A stretch of DNA of 64,000 bases from Chryseobacterium sp. LAM-KRS1 (lineage in GTDB: Bacteria; Bacteroidota; Bacteroidia; Flavobacteriales; Weeksellaceae): contig NZ_JAAOIZ010000006.1 in NCBI RefSeq assembly GCF_013184525.1, positions 248,001-312,000 on the forward strand. Direction: 5' to 3'. The translations under genes were made by a program, and so were the position numbers. Positions 17,636 through 26,969 of the stretch are shown piece by piece. The first letter of the stretch is position 1; each line of letters begins with the position of its first letter. The notes under the pieces were generated by a model that worked only from the letters and a program-made list of their open reading frames with translations, had not been told where the DNA came from and searched no databases.

Positions 17636-17650
17636 AAAATTTATTTTTAT

Positions 17651-17658
17651 CAAAATTA
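17651..17658 (-). promoter_or_regulatory. -7 promoter box of pepD
   Basis: The minus strand reads TAATTTTG, matching TAnnTTTG, 15 bases before the chosen start. Confidence 0.5.
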
Positions 17659-17670
17659 CGAATAAAAAAT

Positions 17671-17698
17671 GCTCCCGTAAATTCGGGAGCAGTCTTTT
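17671..17698 (-). terminator. Intrinsic terminator after the small lipoprotein gene
   Basis: GCTCCCG (17671-17677) pairs with CGGGAGC (17684-17690). ATTTTTTATT follows on the minus strand. Confidence 0.75.
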
Positions 17699-17743
17699 TT
17701 ATTTTGGAGAGGAAAATTTTTGAAAAGCGGAATTGCAGGATGA

Positions 17744-18232
17744 TTAGCATCCACATTCTCCATAAATAGGCAATGTGATGACAGTTCCGTCAGGTTTTTC
17801 AATGGTTATGGTCCCTTCAAATAATAGAGCTTCTTCCCCTTTGATTTTTTTACCTTTTACGGATATTTTATAATCGTCATTTTCTATTTCTTTGGTTAGA
17901 AGTTCATCAGCTTCCATATCGCTGGATGAGATCAGGTTCATGGCTAATCTTTTTCCGTCCAGTTTCATGTAAGCTGTTTTTCCTGCGTCATCAGCATAGA
18001 TGTACTTTTCCGCTTCGAAATCAGCTTTGCTTTTTGCAAAGTAACATGAGCATTCTTTAATCTCCTTGGGGAAGGCTATCGTTTCAATCTGTATTTTTCC
18101 TGAGCTCTCCACTTTTGCAGAATCCTGAACAATATTCAGTGAATCTTTGGGAGTGGGTGTCAAAACGTTTGGTTGTTCTTTTTTACAAGCTACTACCAAG
18201 AGTGCTGAAAAGATAATAATAAGGTATTTCAT
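17744..18232 (-). CDS. Small lipoprotein of unknown function
   Basis: The N-terminus is a lipoprotein signal ending LLVVAC with Cys16 as the lipid anchor, followed by KKEQ. The mature part of about 146 residues has a low-complexity linker, then CSCYFAKSKADFEAEKYIYA and a beta-rich region ending in PIYGECGC. Four cysteines (CSC and CGC) could form disulfides or bind a metal in the periplasm. I do not recognise the family. It is 19 bases downstream of the LURP-one gene and probably shares its transcript. Confidence 0.8.
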   Translation of the reverse strand: MKYLIIIFSALLVVACKKEQPNVLTPTPKDSLNIVQDSAKVESSGKIQIETIAFPKEIKECSCYFAKSKADFEAEKYIYADDAGKTAYMKLDGKRLAMNLISSSDMEADELLTKEIENDDYKISVKGKKIKGEEALLFEGTITIEKPDGTVITLPIYGECGC

Positions 18233-18251
18233 TGTTTGTGGTTTAATCTAT

Positions 18252-18857
18252 TTATCCTCTGGCTCTTTCAAGCAGAACCATCATTAATAAAGAAAGTATA
18301 ACCAGACTTTCGTCCTCATCATCGATATCGATCATTCTGTCTAGCTGGAATCTTCTGCCAAAAAATGAAGGCATCTTTTTTAATTTAAAATATTCTTTTC
18401 CATCCACACCTCTTACCGTGTAAGCAGGATTTAAGAAATATCCGGTAAACATACCGATGATCGGAATTTCACTTACCATCCCGTCGAAGAATTTTGTCCA
18501 TGCATTATCTTCCGTTACTGTAAATTTAGGCTGATCATTTGCGTCCAGGATATTATAAGTTGACTTCCAGAGTGAACGCATTCCTTTTCTTGCCAGCCTT
18601 CCGAAGTTTTTTTTATCAACAAGATCATTTAAAGAGTAGGATGCATTAAAATCGATCCACTTATTGGCCTGTATCCTGAAAAGCTCCTTAGATTTGCTTT
18701 CATCATTAAAGACAATAACATCTTCCTTTAGCTTAAACATTTTTTGGCGAACATACGCCACATAGTTCCCGTTTCTGTCTGTAATATTAAAATCACTGGC
18801 TAATGTTGTGATTTTGAATTTGAAATCCAGAGGATAATTAAGGTTGTTAAGAATCAT
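18252..18857 (-). CDS. LURP-one-related (Tubby-like barrel) protein
   Basis: The 201-residue sequence alternates short strands such as KFKITTLASDFNITDRNG, GNYVAYVRQKMFKLKEDV and AYTVRGVDGKEYFKLK, the pattern of the LURP-one/Tubby-like barrel. A hydrophobic stretch (IPIIGMFTGYFLNPAY) would sit in the barrel core or membrane edge. In plants and eukaryotes the fold is linked to phospholipid binding and scramblases; in bacteria its role is unknown. A likely two-gene transcript runs on into the small lipoprotein. Confidence 0.75.
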   Translation of the reverse strand: MILNNLNYPLDFKFKITTLASDFNITDRNGNYVAYVRQKMFKLKEDVIVFNDESKSKELFRIQANKWIDFNASYSLNDLVDKKNFGRLARKGMRSLWKSTYNILDANDQPKFTVTEDNAWTKFFDGMVSEIPIIGMFTGYFLNPAYTVRGVDGKEYFKLKKMPSFFGRRFQLDRMIDIDDEDESLVILSLLMMVLLERARG

Positions 18858-18973
18858 TTAGTTTATTTTTTTCATATATTTTCCAAAGATATATCTTTTA
18901 TTGGAGAAGGAGATGATTTATGCTTGAGAAAGCCCTATAGACTCATCTTTTTATATTATTTTTGTAAGTAATT

Positions 18974-19585
18974 ATGGATTATCCAAGTAAAGTTTTGGCA
19001 AAAGCAGTGGATGAGATTTCAGGACTTCCCGGAATTGGCAGGAAAACAGCTTTGCGTCTGGCGCTTCATTTATTAAAACAGCCCAATTCCAGGGCCGTTG
19101 GTCTAGGCAATTCTCTTATCAGTTTAGTTAATGATATAAAATACTGTAAGGAATGTCATAATTTTTCGGATTTTGATGTTTGCGAAATCTGCAGCAGTTC
19201 CAAAAGAAGTGATGAAGTGATTTGTATAGTAGAGGATGTACGGGATGTTATTGCTATTGAAAATACAGGAAAATACACAGGGAAATATCTGATTCTGGGA
19301 GGTAAGATTTCTCCTATGGAAGGGATCGGTCCGAATCAACTTAATATTCCAAGCATTGAAAGGAAATTGAATACAGGGCTGGTCAAAGAGTTTATTTTTG
19401 CTTTGAGCGCAACCATGGAAGGTGATACCACAGCGTATTATATTTATAAGAAATTTAAAAATTTCAATGTAAGTTTTTCAAGCATTGCCAGAGGGATTTC
19501 AGTAGGGGATGAACTTGAGTATGCAGATGAGATTTCTTTGGGCAGGTCCATTATCAACAGGCTTCCTTATAACGAAAAGGATTAA
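18974..19585 (+). CDS. recR: Recombination protein RecR
   Basis: RecR works with RecO and RecF to load RecA at single-strand gaps. The helix-hairpin-helix LPGIGRKTALRLALHLL is near residue 20. The C4 zinc finger is CKECHNF plus CEIC around residues 57-72. The Toprim domain begins at ICIVEDVRDVIAIE, and GGKISPMEGIGP follows. The Walker-like SATMEGDTTAYYI and the C-terminal end are complete. Its length of 203 residues is standard. The glycosyltransferase gene starts three bases after its stop, so they are probably co-transcribed. Confidence 0.97.
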   Translation: MDYPSKVLAKAVDEISGLPGIGRKTALRLALHLLKQPNSRAVGLGNSLISLVNDIKYCKECHNFSDFDVCEICSSSKRSDEVICIVEDVRDVIAIENTGKYTGKYLILGGKISPMEGIGPNQLNIPSIERKLNTGLVKEFIFALSATMEGDTTAYYIYKKFKNFNVSFSSIARGISVGDELEYADEISLGRSIINRLPYNEKD

Positions 19586-19587
19586 AA

Positions 19588-20427
19588 ATGAATACCAGGC
19601 TCTCAATAATAATTGTTAATTATAACGTTACCCAGTTACTTCGGAATTGCCTTTTATCCATTAAAAAATATGTAAAAGAAGTTCCCTATGAAGTCATCAT
19701 TATTGACAATGCTTCTACAGACACCTCATGGCGAAATCTGATAGAAGAATTTCCGGGTTTTCATTTTATCGCTTCCGAAAGTAATGATGGTTTTTCAAAA
19801 GCCAATAATACAGCTATAAAAAGGGCAGTGGGAGATTATGTCCTGATCCTCAATCCCGATACAGAACTTGAAGGCTGTTATATGGATGAGATTTTAGATT
19901 TTGCAGATGCTCAGACTGACTTTGGGTGTCTGGGAGTGAGAATGCATGATTCGAAAGGTACATTTTTACCGGAAAGCAAACGTTCAGTTCCGGATATGTT
20001 CAACTCCTTCGAGAAGTTATTTGTGAATTTTAAGAATAACAATTCAAAATCCTATTATCGGAATGACATTGATGAAAATGCAATTGATAAGGTGGAAGTG
20101 ATCACCGGTGCATTTTTTCTTGTTAAGAGAGAGGTTTATGAAAGAGTAGGCGGCCTGGATGAAGCTTATTTCATGTATGGTGAAGATATCGATTTATGTT
20201 ATACCTTACTTAGGAATGGCTTTACGAATTACTATTATGGTAAAGCTTCACTATTGCACTATAAAGGAGAAAGTACTGTAAAAGATGAGCTCTATCTCGA
20301 GCGCTTTTATGGGGCTATGCAGATTTTTATCAGTAAATATTACAAGGAATCGAAGCCTTTGCAGTATTCATTTTTAAAAGCAGGCTTAAGGCTCCGGCAC
20401 AAAATAGAAAAGATCAAATTAAAATAA
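19588..20427 (+). CDS. Family 2 glycosyltransferase
   Basis: GT-A fold enzymes of this family transfer a sugar from a nucleotide donor to polysaccharides or glycoconjugates on the cytosolic face. The nucleotide-binding strand IIIVNYNVTQLLRNCLLSI, the acidic IIIDNASTDTS and the metal-binding region LILNPDTEL are visible, followed by the acceptor-side GEDIDLCYTLLRNG. It lacks membrane helices, resembling rhamnosyl- or wbbL-like transferases. It follows recR by three bases and is ended by a hairpin. Donor and acceptor are unknown. Confidence 0.9.
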   Translation: MNTRLSIIIVNYNVTQLLRNCLLSIKKYVKEVPYEVIIIDNASTDTSWRNLIEEFPGFHFIASESNDGFSKANNTAIKRAVGDYVLILNPDTELEGCYMDEILDFADAQTDFGCLGVRMHDSKGTFLPESKRSVPDMFNSFEKLFVNFKNNNSKSYYRNDIDENAIDKVEVITGAFFLVKREVYERVGGLDEAYFMYGEDIDLCYTLLRNGFTNYYYGKASLLHYKGESTVKDELYLERFYGAMQIFISKYYKESKPLQYSFLKAGLRLRHKIEKIKLK

Positions 20428-20454
20428 AAAGCAACTCAATTGAGTTGCTTTTTT
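20426..20454. terminator. Bidirectional terminator between the glycosyltransferase and secG
   Basis: AAAAAGCAACTCAA pairs with TTGAGTTGCTTTTT as one uninterrupted palindrome, with T runs on both strands serving both convergent genes. Confidence 0.85.
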
Positions 20455-20476
20455 AATATGTAAAAATAGTATTTGC

Positions 20477-20827
20477 TTATTTAGCAGGAGTAACAGGAGC
20501 CTGAGCTGGTGCTGTTGTTTGAGAAGCCGGAGCAGATTGTTTTGCAGGAGCTTCTTTTTTAACAGGTTGCTGAACAGGAGCAGTTTGTGATGGCTTTCCT
20601 GTGATTACAACACTGATAAGGATAAGAACAATGATTGTCGCTCCTAAGGTCCATGTTGCTTTTTCCATAAAGTCGTTGGTTCTTTGTACTCCGAATTGCG
20701 CAGATGATGCACCTCCGAAGGTACTGGAAAGGCCTCCTCCTTTAGGATTTTGAGCCATAACGATAATTACCAGTAAAACACTAGCAATCATAACAAGAAC
20801 CATCAATAGTATAAATATAGAATCCAT
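20477..20827 (-). CDS. secG: Preprotein translocase subunit SecG
   Basis: SecG is the small subunit of the SecYEG channel in the inner membrane. Two membrane helices (about residues 4-24 and 53-75) flank the conserved loop AQNPKGGGLSSTFGGAS. The C-terminal tail is rich in Ala, Pro, Gln and Lys (ending APVTPAK), a common Bacteroidota feature. I chose the start at 20827 (MDSIFILLMV, 116 residues), because the longer frame from 20881 starts upstream of the -7 box at 20852-20859. Confidence 0.94.
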   Translation of the reverse strand: MDSIFILLMVLVMIASVLLVIIVMAQNPKGGGLSSTFGGASSAQFGVQRTNDFMEKATWTLGATIIVLILISVVITGKPSQTAPVQQPVKKEAPAKQSAPASQTTAPAQAPVTPAK

Positions 20828-20851
20828 TAATTTGATATCTTTTTGAATGGG

Positions 20852-20859
20852 CAAATTTA
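20852..20859 (-). promoter_or_regulatory. -7 promoter box of secG
   Basis: The minus strand reads TAAATTTG, matching TAnnTTTG, 24 bases before the chosen start. Confidence 0.55.
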
Positions 20860-20901
20860 ATCTTTTTTTACCGAACAGCAAAATAAGATTTTAGTAAAAA
20901 G

Positions 20902-20931
20902 AAAAAACAGCAACAATTGTTGCTGTTTTTT
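20902..20931 (-). terminator. Intrinsic terminator of the M16 peptidase pair
   Basis: AAAAAACAGCAACAA pairs with its exact complement to the base, forming an uninterrupted 30-base palindrome with T runs, 18 bases past the peptidase stop codon. Confidence 0.85.
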
Positions 20932-20949
20932 CTTTAAAAGAGATTATTC

Positions 20950-22983
20950 TTATTTAAAATCAGAATCTTTAGCCTGATTGATCTGATAAGATTTTACAGC
21001 CAGGTTTATATCCATTCCGCCCATATTCTGAATAATGGTATGAGGTAATTTCACGCCGGATACATCTTTATAATCAGCATAGCTTGTAGGGGTAGAACCT
21101 TGCTCTCCACTTTTTACCTCTCCTGTTTTCAGACCGGTTTTTACGCTATAATAATATGTGTCTTTTGCGCCTTTCACTACGTAGGAATCTTCGTTGTTAT
21201 ATTTTTCAATTCCTGCTAATTTATATTCAGTAGATTTTGCGAAATTAATTTCCGGGAATAGTTCTTTCTCATCAGACATTTCGGCTTTCTGCTTGTCGCT
21301 TAGAGGAACCTTTTTCCCTTGAACTTCCATGTAGCCATCTTTCCCGTCGAATACAATTTTTTGTACGGTATTTCCCATCATGCTGATGTTCATAGCCATT
21401 TTGCCTTCTTTAGCCTGAATCATTTTCATGTTCATTTCCATGCCCTGTACTTTTGTAGTAGCGTCACTGGAAATAGAATTGATCTTCTGAACAGCAGCAA
21501 GACCTCCGATTGCATTGATGTATTTATCCGCTACAGATCCGATCGTAACACCGGCATCCACTTTTTGTGCAGCCGGTTTTGCTACAGGGTTAGCTTCTTT
21601 ATCAAAATATTTTACCGGGTAGCCTAATTTTTCCAGACCTTCAGAAATATCAGAAGCTTTACCTGCGATGAAAATTCTGCTTTGATTAGGAAGTATTGTC
21701 GCTTTAACCGCACTTGTAACGTCTGCAGCGGTTACTTTATCAATGGACTTCAGATAATTGGTATAGAAATCTGAAGGAAGATCCTGTACTTTTTGATTTA
21801 ATGCAAATCTTGCAATGGTTTCAGGTTTCTCCAAAGACATGATGAAGTTTCCTTTCAGCTTTGCTTTAGCATTTTCAAGCTCTTCCGGTTTTACGGTAGA
21901 AATAGCATTCAGTTCATTCATGAATTCTTTAACGGCTTTGTCTGTAACCTCGTTTCTTACACTTGCCTGTGCTGAGAAATTAGGAGAATATTTGCTGGCA
22001 GACATGCTTGAATAAGCTCCGTAAGTAAATCCGTTTTTTTCACGAAGATTCATGAAAAGTCTAGCTTCACCACCTCCTCCAAGGATGTAGTTGGCAATTG
22101 TTGCAGGGAAGTAGTTTGGATCTTTCATTTTCAGTGTATTCAGGTTGCCTACGGAAACAACCGATTGTACAGCTGAAGGAACATCAACAACATTGATCTC
22201 TGTTTTTGCAACATTTGAAGCAGGTTCTAATGCGGTAAAAGCAGTATTGGATTTTTTCCATCCGCTGAATGCTTTTTCGATCAAAGGTTTTACCTGATCA
22301 TATTTAACATCTCCAACGATAACTAAATAAGCATTGTCCGGAGCGTAATATTTTTTGTAGATATTCTGAACATCGGCCAGCTGGATTTTATTGATGGACT
22401 CAACGGTCTCAAACTCTCCTCTGGATGTGTTTTTTCCATACTGTAAAGCATTGGAAACCCTTGCTGCTATAGAAGAAGCGTTTTTATCATCAGATTTTAA
22501 ACTTTCAATAGCTCTTTCCTTAGAATTCTGGATTTCTTCGGCAGAAAATTTTGGATTAATAATAGCATCAGCCATTAATCCCAATACCTCAGGGAAATAT
22601 TTTGAAAGAGAACTTGCGAAAGCTCCGGAAGATGAAAAGTTAAGGTTAGCTCCCAGAAAATCTACCTTTTTATTAAATTCATCTTTGCCGATATTGGTTG
22701 TTCCGTTTTCGAACTGTTCTGCCATGATTTCGCTTACACCGGTCACATTTCCTTCATGGTAAGGAGGTCTGTCCATAGATAGATTGGCGCTTACTCGTGG
22801 TAACTTGTTGTTTTCTACAACCATCACCGTAAGGCCATTGCTTAGCTGGAAAGTTTTTGGCTTGGCAATGTTTATCGCTGGAGTAGGACCTGGCTTTGGC
22901 ATTGCATTAAGATCTATTTTTTGTGCTGAAAGCATTCCGGTAAATAAAAATGCTACGGCTATATATGTTAATTGCTTTTTCAT
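20950..22983 (-). CDS. Inactive M16 peptidase-like subunit with extra C-terminal domain
   Basis: A signal peptide (MKKQLTYIAVAFLFTG) leads a protein of 677 residues with two M16 halves. Where the zinc motif HxxEH should be, the sequence reads EIMAEQFENGT, so all three ligand positions are changed and this subunit should not cleave. The second half keeps the R/Y-type residues (LGGGGEARLFMNLREKNGFTYGAY). After about residue 475 a further 200-residue beta-rich domain starts at IGSVADKYINAIGG; its pattern (GKDGYMEVQGKKV, SYVVKGAKDTYYY) resembles outer-membrane lipoprotein-sorting proteins. It follows an active M16 gene by 49 bases, as in known active/inactive heterodimers. Confidence 0.88.
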   Translation of the reverse strand: MKKQLTYIAVAFLFTGMLSAQKIDLNAMPKPGPTPAINIAKPKTFQLSNGLTVMVVENNKLPRVSANLSMDRPPYHEGNVTGVSEIMAEQFENGTTNIGKDEFNKKVDFLGANLNFSSSGAFASSLSKYFPEVLGLMADAIINPKFSAEEIQNSKERAIESLKSDDKNASSIAARVSNALQYGKNTSRGEFETVESINKIQLADVQNIYKKYYAPDNAYLVIVGDVKYDQVKPLIEKAFSGWKKSNTAFTALEPASNVAKTEINVVDVPSAVQSVVSVGNLNTLKMKDPNYFPATIANYILGGGGEARLFMNLREKNGFTYGAYSSMSASKYSPNFSAQASVRNEVTDKAVKEFMNELNAISTVKPEELENAKAKLKGNFIMSLEKPETIARFALNQKVQDLPSDFYTNYLKSIDKVTAADVTSAVKATILPNQSRIFIAGKASDISEGLEKLGYPVKYFDKEANPVAKPAAQKVDAGVTIGSVADKYINAIGGLAAVQKINSISSDATTKVQGMEMNMKMIQAKEGKMAMNISMMGNTVQKIVFDGKDGYMEVQGKKVPLSDKQKAEMSDEKELFPEINFAKSTEYKLAGIEKYNNEDSYVVKGAKDTYYYSVKTGLKTGEVKSGEQGSTPTSYADYKDVSGVKLPHTIIQNMGGMDINLAVKSYQINQAKDSDFK

Positions 22984-23032
22984 TTGTAAATAATTATTTG
23001 TTATAATCACTTTTTAACCCAACTGATCTGGA

Positions 23033-24346
23033 TTATTTTTTTTCAGGTACGTAATTAATGATTATTCTTTGATTAGGATTCAGGTACTTTTTAGCAGCAT
23101 TTTGAAGATCTTCTCTTGTGATGGATCTGTAAATGTCAATTTCTTTGTTGATTAAATTGGTGTTCCCCATCAATACGTGGTTTGTTGCTAATGAAGCAGC
23201 AATTCCCTGAATACTTGAATTCTGATTTACAAACTGGTTTTCAAACTGATTCTGAATTTTCTGATAATCTTCCTGAGAGATTAAAGTTGTTTGTAATTTT
23301 TTGATCTCAGCATCAATGTCAGACTGTAAAGTTTGCTTTGTAGTCTGTCCCATTGGGATTGCGAAAAATGCAAATATACTGTAGTCTTCAAGCCCCTGAT
23401 TGAAAGCCGCTACCTGAAGTGCTTTTTTGTCCTGATCTACTAATTTTTTATACAAAACAGATGATTTTCCGTTGCTTAAATAGGTTGAAAGCATATCCAG
23501 AACATAGGCATCTTTCTCTTTATTGGCAGGTGTTCTGTAGGCAAAAACATAGGCCGGAAGCTGGATGTTAGGATCTGTAGCAGTAACTTCCTTCTCCTGA
23601 GTGATAGGAGCATCTTTCGGGAAATCTTTAGGATAGATTGTTCCTTTTGGAATTCCTCCGTAATATTCTTCAATCCATTTTTTAGTCTGTTCAGGCTTAA
23701 TATCTCCTGCTACGACCAAAGTGGCATTGTTAGGTACATAATATTTTTTATAAAATGCCTGGAATTCTTCAAGCTTAGCAGAATTCAGGTCCTCCATTGA
23801 TCCGATGGTTGGCCAGTTGTACGGGTGATTGGTGAAAAGATTTTTTTGGATGGTGGTAAAAAGATTCCCGTAAGGCTGGTTGTCCATTCTCAATCTTTTT
23901 TCCTCCTTTACAACCTCTCTCTGAGTATCTACTCCAACCTGGTTGATAACTGCGTGACGCATTCTTTCAGCTTCCATCCAAAGTCCCAGTTGTTCGTTGT
24001 TGGAAGGGAAAGTTTCATAGTAATATGTTCTGTCATTGGTTGTATTGGCATTGTTTTGCCCTCCGTTGGAAGAAACTATTTTAAACCAGTCACCTCTTTT
24101 GATATTAGGTGTTCCTTCAAATAAAAGATGTTCAAAGAAGTGAGCGAAACCGGTTCTTCCTTTTACTTCATCCTTGGCACCTACGTGGTACATTACTCCT
24201 GTTGTAACTACCGGTGCTGTATTGTCCTGATGAAGAATCACGTGTAAACCGTTTGGTAAATCATACTCTTCGAATTTGATTTGTTGTGCATTCAGCATCA
24301 CTCCAAAGAAAGCTACAGCAGCAACAGAAAGAAGTCGTTTTTTCAT
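23033..24346 (-). CDS. Zinc-dependent M16 peptidase (active subunit)
   Basis: This is a periplasmic or surface pitrilysin-type peptidase that cuts unfolded or short peptides. A signal peptide (MKKRLLSVAAVAFFGVMLNA) is followed by the inverted zinc motif HFFEH at residues 69-73 of the chosen start, and the distal Glu lies in REVVKEEKRLRMDN. The second half shows LSNGKSSVLYKKLVDQ. The start at 24346 gives 437 residues and leaves the short upstream extension out of the signal peptide. It heads the two-gene unit with the inactive partner downstream. Confidence 0.92.
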   Translation of the reverse strand: MKKRLLSVAAVAFFGVMLNAQQIKFEEYDLPNGLHVILHQDNTAPVVTTGVMYHVGAKDEVKGRTGFAHFFEHLLFEGTPNIKRGDWFKIVSSNGGQNNANTTNDRTYYYETFPSNNEQLGLWMEAERMRHAVINQVGVDTQREVVKEEKRLRMDNQPYGNLFTTIQKNLFTNHPYNWPTIGSMEDLNSAKLEEFQAFYKKYYVPNNATLVVAGDIKPEQTKKWIEEYYGGIPKGTIYPKDFPKDAPITQEKEVTATDPNIQLPAYVFAYRTPANKEKDAYVLDMLSTYLSNGKSSVLYKKLVDQDKKALQVAAFNQGLEDYSIFAFFAIPMGQTTKQTLQSDIDAEIKKLQTTLISQEDYQKIQNQFENQFVNQNSSIQGIAASLATNHVLMGNTNLINKEIDIYRSITREDLQNAAKKYLNPNQRIIINYVPEKK

Positions 24347-24516
24347 AAAGTAGAAATTGTTTGTCAATAAGTCCTAAAAATACTTTAATTGTTACAATTA
24401 TTATGTGAAATTTTTAACTGAATTATTGGTTTTGTTAAATATATCATACCTGCATTTCAAAAATTTGAATTCTCCTTTTAATACATTATTTTTGTATTCC
24501 CAAAATTTTTTGCAGC

Positions 24517-26847
24517 ATGGACTATTTGAAAGGACTCAATGAATCACAATACGAAGCCGTTACTACTTTACAGGGACCTTTAATGGTACTTGCAGGAGCA
24601 GGTTCGGGGAAAACGCGTGTACTTACTATGCGTATCGCCCATCTGATTACAAACGGTGTCGATCCTTTCAATATTTTAGCCCTTACCTTTACCAATAAAG
24701 CAGCACGTGAAATGAAGGAGCGTATTGCAAAGGTAGTAGGCCCCGGTAATGCAAGAAGTTTGTGGATGGGAACTTTTCACTCGGTATTTGCAAGAATTTT
24801 GAGAAGTGAAGCTCATTATCTGGGATTTCCATCGAATTTTACAATTTATGATCAGCAGGATGCATTGAATGTAATCCGGAAAGTGCTGAAAGACATGAAT
24901 ATAGATGCGGATCTGTATAAACCTAAAAAAGTCCAGGCAAGAATTTCAAACTATAAGAATAACCTGATCACGGTAAAAGCCTATTTCAACAACCCTGAAT
25001 TGATGGAGGCTGATGAAAAAGCGAATATGAAGTTTATCGGTCAGATTTATCAGAAATATGTAGAAGCCTGTTTTAAAAACGGGGCGATGGACTTTGATGA
25101 TTTATTGTTAAAAACCAATGAATTGCTTACCCGGTTTCCTGAGGTTTTAGCCAAATATCAGGACAGATTCCGTTATATTCTGGTAGATGAGTACCAGGAT
25201 ACGAATCACTCTCAGTACCTGATTGTAAAGGCACTGGCTTCAAAGTTTGAAAATATATGTGTAGTGGGAGATGATGCGCAATCGATCTATTCATTCCGGG
25301 GAGCCAATATTTATAACATTTTAAATTTTAAGAAAGATTATCCTGATGCGGTGACGGTTTCTTTGGAACAAAACTACCGTTCAACACAAAATATCGTGAA
25401 TGCCGCTAATGTGGTGATTGCAAAAAACCTTCAGCAGTTCAAGAAGAATGTATTCAGTGAGAATGAAGAAGGAGATAAAATAAAAATCTACCGTTCGCTT
25501 TCGGATGCGGATGAAGCCAACTTTGTGGCTGGAAATATATGGGAGCTTCATAACAGGGACCAGCGAAAATTTAGTGATTTTGCCATTTTATACAGGACGA
25601 ACTCTCAGACCAGGGCTTTTGAAGATGCTCTGAGACGTAAGAATATCCCTTATAAAGTATATGGAGGTTTATCTTTCTATCAAAGGAAAGAGGTAAAGGA
25701 CCTTATTGCTTACCTGCGTCTTCTTATCAATGAAAATGATTCGGAAGCATTGACAAGGATCATCAATTATCCTACGAGAGGGATCGGAGAAACAACGCAG
25801 AATAAACTGGTCGTTTTTGCAGATGCCCATAATGTGTCTGTAGCAAAGGTCCTGGATAATCTTCCGATGTATTCTCAACAGTTAGGATTCAATAATGGTG
25901 TTCTTAACAAACTGAATGATTTCTGGTCAATGATCAAGGCTTTTCAGGTATTGCTGAAAACAGAAACAGCTTACAGTGTTGCCATGGAAGTTGCAAAACG
26001 AAGTGGTCTGATCAAATTTCTGAAAGATGACGGAACTCCCGAAGGGATTTCAAGGGTAGAAAACGTACAGGAACTCATGAACTCTATGCAGGGTTTTATA
26101 GAAGAGCAGATGCAGCTGGAGGACGGAGATCCTAGTTTATCGAATTTCCTTGAAAATATTGCCCTTTCAGCAGATACGCAGGCAAAAGATGAAGAAGATG
26201 ATATGGTTTCCCTGATGACCATTCACCTTTCCAAAGGACTTGAGTTTCCTGTTGTGCATCTTGTAGGAATGGAAGAAAATCTTTTCCCTAGTTTTATGAG
26301 TTCAGCAACAAGGGAAGATCTGGAAGAAGAAAGACGTTTGTTTTACGTAGCCCTGACAAGAGCCGAGAAGCAGGCATTTTTCTCTTATGCCATCTCCAGA
26401 TTCCAATGGGGAAAAATTACGGATGCAGAACCATCAAGATTCTTAAGTGAAATTGATGAGGAGTATCTGGAATTCATCAATCCTGCAATGGAAAAACGTT
26501 TTATTAATCAAAGCGGGCTTAAATCCAATATTTTTGATGAGCATCCTTCAGAAATACGCAGTTTTAAAAAGGTAGAGAAGAAAACCATTGAAAAGAATGA
26601 GAATTCAAAACCAATTGCTGAACCTCGTAAACTGAAACCCGTAAGTACGGCCAAAATCATTAACCCAAGCGGAGCCTCTTCTCAGGATATTGAAGTGGGG
26701 GATAAGGTGAGACATGATCGTTTTGGTGTCGGGGAAGTTACTTTTCTGGATGGAACAGACCCTCAGAATATCAAGGCTAAAGTGGTCTTCATGCATGAAG
26801 GCGAGAAAAATCTTATTCTGAAATACGCTAAACTAACTAAAATTTAA
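24517..26847 (+). CDS. UvrD/PcrA-type ATP-dependent DNA helicase
   Basis: This superfamily 1A helicase unwinds DNA 3' to 5' in repair and replication restart. The Q-motif region (LNESQYEAV), Walker A GAGSGKT at residues 27-33, motif II VDEYQDTN, motif III GDDAQSIYSFRGA, motif IV QNYRST and motifs V/VI (MTIHLSKGLEFPVV and FYVALTRAEKQ) are all present. The C-terminal end holds a small DNA/RNA polymerase-binding fold (VGDKVRHDRFGVGEV), as in PcrA. At 776 residues it is full length. A -7 box TATTTTTG lies about 20 bases before the start. Confidence 0.95.
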   Translation: MDYLKGLNESQYEAVTTLQGPLMVLAGAGSGKTRVLTMRIAHLITNGVDPFNILALTFTNKAAREMKERIAKVVGPGNARSLWMGTFHSVFARILRSEAHYLGFPSNFTIYDQQDALNVIRKVLKDMNIDADLYKPKKVQARISNYKNNLITVKAYFNNPELMEADEKANMKFIGQIYQKYVEACFKNGAMDFDDLLLKTNELLTRFPEVLAKYQDRFRYILVDEYQDTNHSQYLIVKALASKFENICVVGDDAQSIYSFRGANIYNILNFKKDYPDAVTVSLEQNYRSTQNIVNAANVVIAKNLQQFKKNVFSENEEGDKIKIYRSLSDADEANFVAGNIWELHNRDQRKFSDFAILYRTNSQTRAFEDALRRKNIPYKVYGGLSFYQRKEVKDLIAYLRLLINENDSEALTRIINYPTRGIGETTQNKLVVFADAHNVSVAKVLDNLPMYSQQLGFNNGVLNKLNDFWSMIKAFQVLLKTETAYSVAMEVAKRSGLIKFLKDDGTPEGISRVENVQELMNSMQGFIEEQMQLEDGDPSLSNFLENIALSADTQAKDEEDDMVSLMTIHLSKGLEFPVVHLVGMEENLFPSFMSSATREDLEEERRLFYVALTRAEKQAFFSYAISRFQWGKITDAEPSRFLSEIDEEYLEFINPAMEKRFINQSGLKSNIFDEHPSEIRSFKKVEKKTIEKNENSKPIAEPRKLKPVSTAKIINPSGASSQDIEVGDKVRHDRFGVGEVTFLDGTDPQNIKAKVVFMHEGEKNLILKYAKLTKI

Positions 26848-26883
26848 AAAACATAGACGTAAGCTATCAGAACTTTTTATAAA

Positions 26884-26914
26884 TTATAAGTCTACTTATT
26901 TTGTGGACTTATAA
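26884..26914. promoter_or_regulatory. Palindromic operator-like site over the -33 element of the TonB-receptor promoter
   Basis: Perfect nine-base arms TTATAAGTC (26884-26892) and GACTTATAA (26906-26914) enclose 13 bases that contain the -33 TTTG at 26900-26903. Placement suggests a repressor or activator site. Confidence 0.4.
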
Positions 26915-26930
26915 AAATGACATACATTTG
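26900..26930 (+). promoter_or_regulatory. Consensus Bacteroidota promoter of the 907-residue TonB-dependent receptor
   Basis: TTTG at 26900-26903 and TACATTTG at 26923-26930 are separated by exactly 19 bases, the ideal -33/-7 arrangement. The receptor starts 39 bases later. Confidence 0.8.
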
Positions 26931-26969
26931 CTCCTCAAAAAAAGTTAAAAAAAACTTAACATAAAATGT

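Noticed and set aside
22391..22762. 123-residue plus-strand frame
   Set aside because: It is a shadow of the inactive M16 gene in another frame; composition follows the antisense codons.
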